Under the pieces are notes generated by a model. It worked only from the letters and a program-made list of their open reading frames with translations. It was not told the DNA's origin and made no database searches. Positions 58,279 to 64,000 of a DNA stretch of 64,000 bases are shown here, in pieces. The DNA is taken from NCBI GenBank assembly GCA_902806565.1, contig CADCXA010000015.1, forward strand, positions 682,001-746,000, read 5' to 3'. The position numbers were made by a program, and so were the translations under genes. Each line of letters starts with the position of its first letter. The stretch's first letter is position 1. This DNA comes from Hypoxylon rubiginosum. Lineage: Eukaryota > Ascomycota > Sordariomycetes > Xylariales > Hypoxylaceae.

Positions 58279-59777
58279 ATGGCGTCTATAATCAAAACCG
58301 TCGTCTCGCGGCCCGTCCCGCTCTTCGCGGCGGCGACCCTCCTACGCGCCGCCATGCTCGTGTACGGCCTGTGGCAGGACGCCAACTCGCCCCTCAAGTA
58401 CACCGACATCGACTACCTGGTGTTTACGGACGCCGCGCGCTTTGCCTTCTCGCCCGCGCCTTCGGCAGCAGCAGCAGCGACGGTGGCTTCGCCGTACACG
58501 CGCGAAACGTACCGGTACACGCCGCTGCTGGCCTGGCTGCTGTACCCCACCACCTGGCAGCCCGGCAGCGTGTTCTGGTTCTCGTCCGGCAAGGCCCTGT
58601 TCGCCGCCGCCGACCTGCTGGCCGGCTACCTGATCATCCAGGTGTTGCGGGGGCCGCACGTGCGCATGCTGTCCGTGGAGCGCGCGTGCCGGTACGCAAG
58701 CATCTGGCTGCTGAACCCCATGGTCGCTACCATCAGCACGAGGGGCAGCTCCGAGGGACTCCTGGGCGTGATGGTCATGGCCCTGATGTGGGCGGTGCTC
58801 CAGAAGAGGGTCGCGCTAGCGGGCTTGCTTCTCGGCCTGAGCGTCCACTTTAAGATCTACCCTTTTATTTACGCGCCCGCGATCGTGTGGTGGATGGATG
58901 CGGACCAGATGGTGAGAAGGACGCAAGCGAGGACGCCGCGGAAGGGGAAGGAGACTCCAAGTCTGGAGCCGCCGACGGGTCTTTTAGACAACGTCGTCGC
59001 ATTCGCCACACCGGACCGCATCACTCTCACGATAGTAAGCTTGGCGACGTTTCTAGGCTTGAATTTCGTCATGTATGCCCGTTACGGCATGCCGTTCGTG
59101 ACGCACACGTTCCTACACCACGTCACTCGGATTGACCATCGTCACAACTTCAGCCCCTACAACATCTTGCTATACCTCAACTCGGCGAGCCCGACCTCAG
59201 CCTCGCTGAAGGTTGAGTCTGTAGCATTTGTGCCACAGCTGCTGCTATCGACAATTTTAATTCCTTTAGTTGGGGCTAAGAGAGACCTACCGACCACGAT
59301 GCTAGCACAGACCTTCGCCTTTGTGACATTTAACAAGGTCTGCACAAGCCAGGTATGACACATTCCCTCCTTCAGTCCGTGTACTGCCCTATCCCTATCC
59401 CTAAACCCTCAAAGCCTAGCCATGTCGTTAGACTTTTAGCTAAGCACGATTATCGTTTGTGTTTCATTTGTGATTTTATTTAAGAAAAAAACAAGAAAAC
59501 TTTATTCTAACACCGCACGTGTTAGTATTTCCTCTGGTACATGGTCCTTCTGCCCTTGTATCTACCCAACTCTTCCCTCCTCCGCAGCCCGCGCCTCGGC
59601 CTCTCCGCCCTCGCGCTCTGGGTGGCGACGCAGGGCTTGTGGCTACAACAGGCCTACAACCTAGAGTTCCTCGGCCAGAGCACCTTCTTCCCGGGCCTGT
59701 GGGCTGCCTCACTGGCTTTCTTCCTAGTTAACTGCTGGATCTTAGGCATTTTCGTTGGTGACCTAGAGAGGAGGTAA
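58279..59777 (+). CDS. GPI14: GPI mannosyltransferase 1 catalytic subunit (PIG-M/Gpi14)
   Basis: Two exons: 58279-59352 and 59526-59777, intron 173 bp (GTATGA, branch TCTAAC, acceptor TAG), giving 441 residues. The join reads NKVCTSQYFLWYMVLLPLYL, a conserved stretch of the family. A luminal DxD motif lies at residues 43-45 (YTDIDYLVFTDAA), followed by SPYTRETYRYTPLLAWLLYP, LGLSVHFKIYPFIYAPAI and FSPYNILLYL, all PIG-M signatures. About ten hydrophobic segments fit an ER polytopic glycosyltransferase. It adds the first alpha-1,4-mannose to GlcN-PI from dolichol-phosphate mannose during GPI-anchor synthesis. An Ala-rich insert (AAAAATV) sits near residue 70. The first about 570 bp are very rich in G/C-ending codons, the rest less so. 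Confidence 0.95.
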
Positions 59778-60604
59778 AATTAGATTGTAATGGACGGACA
59801 AAATATTTGTATATAAAAAGGTACCTTATATGTAACCCACGTGTACAAGTAGGGTGCGGTTTCAACTACATGTAGGATGAGATAGCGGGAAAGGATAAAA
59901 GGACCAGGCGTTACAAATTCGAAAAGCCCCCTCTGTAATATACACTCTGTAGAGTTACTACATAGAATAGCGTCGTTAAGTAGAGAGTTAACATTAGGTA
60001 GATTACAGTTTGAAATTTAGTCGATAGAGTGTATATCGAACTGCCCGAACAGCCTTGGAGAAACTACAATTTGAGTAATTTGAGTAGACTCAGTGGCTCA
60101 ACTCTGCCACTTCGACGTTTGTCTTCCTCACTATTCATCAAATCAAATCAATCAGAAAACACAGCACAGCAACTTCTCAAATACTGAATTCTCTCGCCTG
60201 CGACTCGATGTTACAGCCGTTGTTCGTACATTTGACGACCATTACTCTGAAAGCCGTAAGCCTCTAAACGCCCGTGAAAACCATAGCAGTGGGTATTATC
60301 CGCCTCCCGAGAGTCAATCCTGTTCCTCTTCTCCTAACGATCAGCATGCAAGTAGAAATTTCTCGCCTCGATCCCATTCGTCCGCCCTTCAAACAAACAT
60401 ATACCGTGAGCGACTCCGTTGCTTCCAATTTCCGTAAAAACCCTGCGATGACACTCTTCCTGAGTGTCAATTAATAACTTCCCCCCATACGCTTTATGGA
60501 TGGATATTATAAGCCTTGCCTTCTGCTAGGCTATAACGAGTTGCGTATCGTCGACAGTGACATAATAACACGCCCACGGCGCTCCGGCGAAAATTCCAAG
60601 TTCT
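59778..60604. other. convergent intergenic region
   Basis: 827 bp between two stop codons. A 114-codon frame (60093-60437 +) is motif-free and not called. Confidence 0.5.
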
Positions 60605-62528
60605 TCACACGATCGTGATGCCTCCCGATAACATGGCATAGTTGGCCAATTTGAGGGAGAGTACTCGTGATTTTGGAAAGTCAGGGCTAATAACCAACCG
60701 GCCCTCCTTATTGTAGCCGACGTCGCCGAAACTCTCTACCATGTCCTCGAAGCGAAGATCCGGTCGCACACGGTTGATCTCCGCTATGATTTCGTCACTC
60801 CAAACGCCCGAGCACCACCCGTCCCTGATCATGAAATAAGGATTCAGAGGCGGTATGGGCGAGTCTGAGTAAAAAAGCGGTCAGTACGATAAGCCCGGGA
60901 CTAACTCGAGATGAGAAGGGGGAAGACGTACCAAGATCCACGTATCGGATCCGCAATAGCTCCACGGATTTTAGGCGTTCCAGGGCTCGGATACCTCCCA
61001 GTACGAGCTGCTCGAAGGCCGTGATAAAATGCATATCAGTTATGCCAGATCCTGACTCGTTCCATTGCGCATTCTGTCGACAGCAATTCTTCACCGTAAG
61101 GTCGATCGTCTTCAGTCGAGTAGTGCGAGGATTCGAGTATCTCGCAAGCATGTCGAAGAACCCATGGCAGACACGTCCGGTGTAGGAAATGTGCTCGAGG
61201 CTACTCGCGGCTTTTGCCAGTTTCTCGCACCAATGCAGCTGTTCACAAACCTTGAGATAGTAAGGGGGGCATGTCACCTCTCTCCTGTAATCGCTCTCGA
61301 GGCAGAGGTTGAGGCTGACTATCTTCGGGTCGAGGTTCTCGAGTGTGCTCGCCATGCTAAGATAACTCTTAGATTTCGGCTTGGCATAGGTACCGTGCCA
61401 TTCCTCTAGGTTTGGCAACGCACGCGAGATGACTTCCCAATCCTTGGCCTGCCGAATGATGTTCCACTGACCCTTCACGATAAGCGTTCGAATCGACGGG
61501 ATTTCGGGCAGGTCTCTCAGGGCCCACGTAGGGCAGGTGAAATTGAACTTCACACGCGGTGCCTTCTTCCTCTCTCCGCCCTCAAGCGTCATGACTCGCG
61601 CCTCTGGGAACTGCATGCTGACGAGATAGAACACCTCTTCCAGCGTCGAGTTATCGGTCGGAAGCGCATACGTTGCGCTGGCGATGCCTTCAGGAGAAAC
61701 GGTGGGCAGCGCTAATGAGGTGTCACCAGGAACGATAGAATGGAATTTGGGTTGGAATACCGGAAACCAGATTTCGATATGCTTCACGTACGACCGGAGG
61801 TGCGGATGGCGCACAAAGAAGGCCATGACATCGTTGCCGCAGTGTACGGTCGCCTTGAGCTTGATGTGCCTGTAAAGTCGCTGTTGAATTAGATCTCTCC
61901 ATAAGGGGCAGACCAAGGCGAAGTTGGATAATTCTTTCCGCCTCGAATGTCGCAATGCGGTACTCCAGCTTCGGGCGTTCACACTCGGTATGTTGAGAGA
62001 GCTAGGCGATGTGGTAGACACACGATACCCGAAGATGTGGTCGAGAATACATTCGTGGATCTCGGCCGGCAGCTGAGCCAGCGTCAAGACCGGATCTTGT
62101 TCTACGACTACCGGGCGAGAGACTGGGCTGGTAACCATACAGTCATCTGATCCGGGGCAGTCCGGATGACAGGTCAAGCAGCGGATATCGGTTTGTCCCT
62201 GCTGGGCGTTGGGAAAGGGCGTGCTACTGGGGCGTGTCGGTGGTATGAAATCGATGGGTTTCGGCGGTTCGAGAGGAGGGCTTGCAGGACCAGGTGTAAC
62301 GGGCGTCGACGTGGCAGTCATGATAGCAGCTAGTTCGACAGTTGCGCTTCCCTCGTCCTCATCTTCATGCCGATCCCGATTCCGATCCCGGTCCATCGAC
62401 ATTTCTCTTTGCAGGTAAGGTTCCCTCGGTGGAAGGTGTAGGCTCTGGGAGTGAGAATCGAACGTGATGGTAGCGGCTCCGTCTCCATTGTGAAATATGG
62501 AGGAATCCCTAGCACCCACAGCGAGCAT
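60605..62528 (-). CDS. F-box-like protein
   Basis: Two exons: 62528-60932 and 60864-60605, intron 60931-60865 (67 bp, GTACGT, branch ACTGAC, acceptor CAG), giving 618 residues; the join reads RYVDLDSPIPPLNPYFM. The N-terminal about 145 residues are polar and disordered, with an Arg/Asp/Glu-rich block. An F-box-like segment LAQLPAEIHECILDHIFG begins near residue 150, with NFALVCPLWRDLIQQRLYRHI about 45 residues later, the usual second half of such domains in fungi. The remaining sequence resembles loosely repeated leucine-containing strands without a clear repeat consensus. The inferred role is a substrate adaptor of an SCF ubiquitin ligase; the target is unknown. A Cys-rich patch (CLTCHPDCPGSDDC) near residue 120 could bind metal. 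Downstream in-frame starts (for example MSMDRDRN) are possible. Confidence 0.7.
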
Positions 62529-64000
62529 CTTAATCCCGAAATTCAGACCCGATCAGTCACGAGATACGCTGCTCATTATATGCGAGCGAGATTTCGGAAG
62601 GCGGACCGGCGGGGAATCGCCCTTGGGGGGCAACGAGTGGTTTTCGGACTAACAAGCGCAGCAGATTCTCGGGGCGTAGGAATGAAGAAGAGGAACGCAA
62701 TTATGGGATTGAGGTAGTCGGTCGATGTGATGAGCGACAACTGCAGTATGTAGTAGTGGGAGTCGTTGGGCTACGTAGCTGACCAAATGTAGAGTGGTTA
62801 TGATAAGGACGACGCGAGGAAATTCGTGCAAGCCCAATATGGCAGGTATCGGCCAGGAGACGGCTGCCCGCTTGGAATCAGGTCGGTCGTTGGTCGCGTG
62901 TCTAGAGTGACGAGCAAAGCGTCGAGGTGCCTTTGGGGTAGGTAAGATAGAAGCGAGCAGGCAGTTGGCGATTGGCGGTTGGCGGTTGGCGGTTGTCCAG
63001 ACGAAAATGTCCGGTAGTTAGTTGTCTCAAGTGGGGAGAGATATAATAAGACGGTTGATAGGACAAGCTGGACCCGTGGGATATGTTACAGCTAGAATTC
63101 CTAGGCAGTTTGATTCTAACCCCATGTAACTGCGAGATGGTTGAAGTCGGTCGTTTTGGGTATGTGTATGCAGCAGTCACGAGAATTGTCGGATTGTCGA
63201 TTTGTCGATTTGTCAATTTTTAGGATGATGCAGGACGGACGTAGACGTGGGCGTGGATATGGGACATGGACAGATTTGCCGGGGGGGAGGGAACCTTTTT
63301 TTTTTTTCTATTTCCTATTTTCTACTTTCTACTTTATCACACTAGCACATTGGCATCAATTTACATGCCGTCCGGGTTAGTACATACATCAGTATTGAAC
63401 GGCTAGGGGCCAGGGGGCTAGGGGTATATTACTTGCGCAGGTAGTAGCGGGTACGAGACAAAATCTTATCGCTCTGCCTTTGTTTGCTTGTGCTTATGCC
63501 AACACACATGTATTGTATGGGAGGCATTATACTTTGGGTAACTTCTAATTACATGTATTTACTGCGTGTATTTTTAAGATTGATCTTTTTCTTTTTCTTG
63601 ATATCTTAACTCTATATAGATTCTCTAATAAATGTTTTATATTAGATTTATAAGACGTATATATTCTACATATCAGATACTGCTAGTTATCATCATCTAT
63701 CTCTAGCAATTATTATTTACTTACGACATGTAAGCAGATAAGTATCTACGGTATTTATTCATACGTTAAGCGGTGTGTTTGCCGTAATCTATCTTCGGTA
63801 GTATATAAGCAAATGCTCTAATAACGTATCATCAACAATACATATTTGAGGCACATAATCTTCATGCGACCCCGAAAACAATTGCATTGTTGTTGGTCTA
63901 CTACTATCGGTTCGGATTGGGCACAGCCACCTCGTGGTATACATGTGGAAATGTCCATCTCACTACGTGTACAACGTATGTGCCTCTAGATTTGCTGACG
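62529..64000. other. upstream flank of the F-box-like gene, then AT-rich sequence to the window end
   Basis: No supportable gene. Short repeats (GGCGATTGGCGGTTGGCGGTT at 62967 onward, ATTTGTCGATTTGTC near 63200) and a T run near 63297 occur. From about 63540 the sequence is markedly AT-rich. Confidence 0.45.

Noticed and set aside
60093..60437. 114-codon plus-strand frame between GPI14 and the F-box-like gene
   Set aside because: No motif and a Ser/Asn-rich random look; it lies in a convergent 3' region.

Overview
The window looks like nuclear DNA of a filamentous ascomycete (Pezizomycotina, most likely Sordariomycetes). The basis is short spliceosomal introns (about 50-110 bp) with GTAAGT-like donors, CTAAC/CTGAC branch sites and YAG acceptors, large intergenic spaces full of taggta/tacct-type micro-repeats, and a set of orthologues typical of these fungi. 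I assign 15 protein-coding genes, 14 of them rebuilt across introns by matching splice sites and reading phase. I see no rRNA, convincing tRNA, CRISPR array, intact transposon or secondary-metabolite backbone gene.

Left part (1-17 kb): a nucleotidyltransferase-like protein with a microsatellite-encoded threonine run (635-1810, -) and a G1/S cyclin (3397-4700, -) with a long upstream region. Then comes a gene-poor stretch of about 10.5 kb (6.6-17.1 kb) with minisatellites and no supportable gene.

Middle (17-38 kb): a divergent pair of unfamiliar genes, a 603-residue protein with a retropepsin-like DSGA motif (-) and a 1341-residue orphan protein (+) whose second intron begins with a 25-C run. 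This pair is the best candidate for something undescribed. It is followed by a medium-chain dehydrogenase/reductase (-), a 1666-residue IQGAP/Rng2 cytokinesis scaffold (-), IMP dehydrogenase (+), divergent from IQGAP, and an MFS transporter (-), convergent with IMP dehydrogenase.

Right part (38-64 kb): two peptidase genes in tandem (a glutamate carboxypeptidase II-like M28 type II membrane protein and a secreted S10 serine carboxypeptidase), a DUF7025-type AAA ATPase (+), a GPR1/FUN34/YaaH acetate transporter (-), a second gene-poor stretch (50.6-56.4 kb), TRAX (translin-associated factor X, -) divergent from the GPI mannosyltransferase Gpi14/PIG-M (+), and an F-box-like protein (-).

Most genes are housekeeping and unrelated in pathway, so this is ordinary chromosome-arm DNA with an accessory core at 17-24 kb. 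One pattern cuts across genes: blocks of roughly 450-900 bp in which almost every codon ends in G or C, with fairly sharp edges inside single genes (for example 23.56-24.0, 35.4-36.15 and 47.63-48.56 kb). All functional calls rest on motif recognition by eye; no database search was run.
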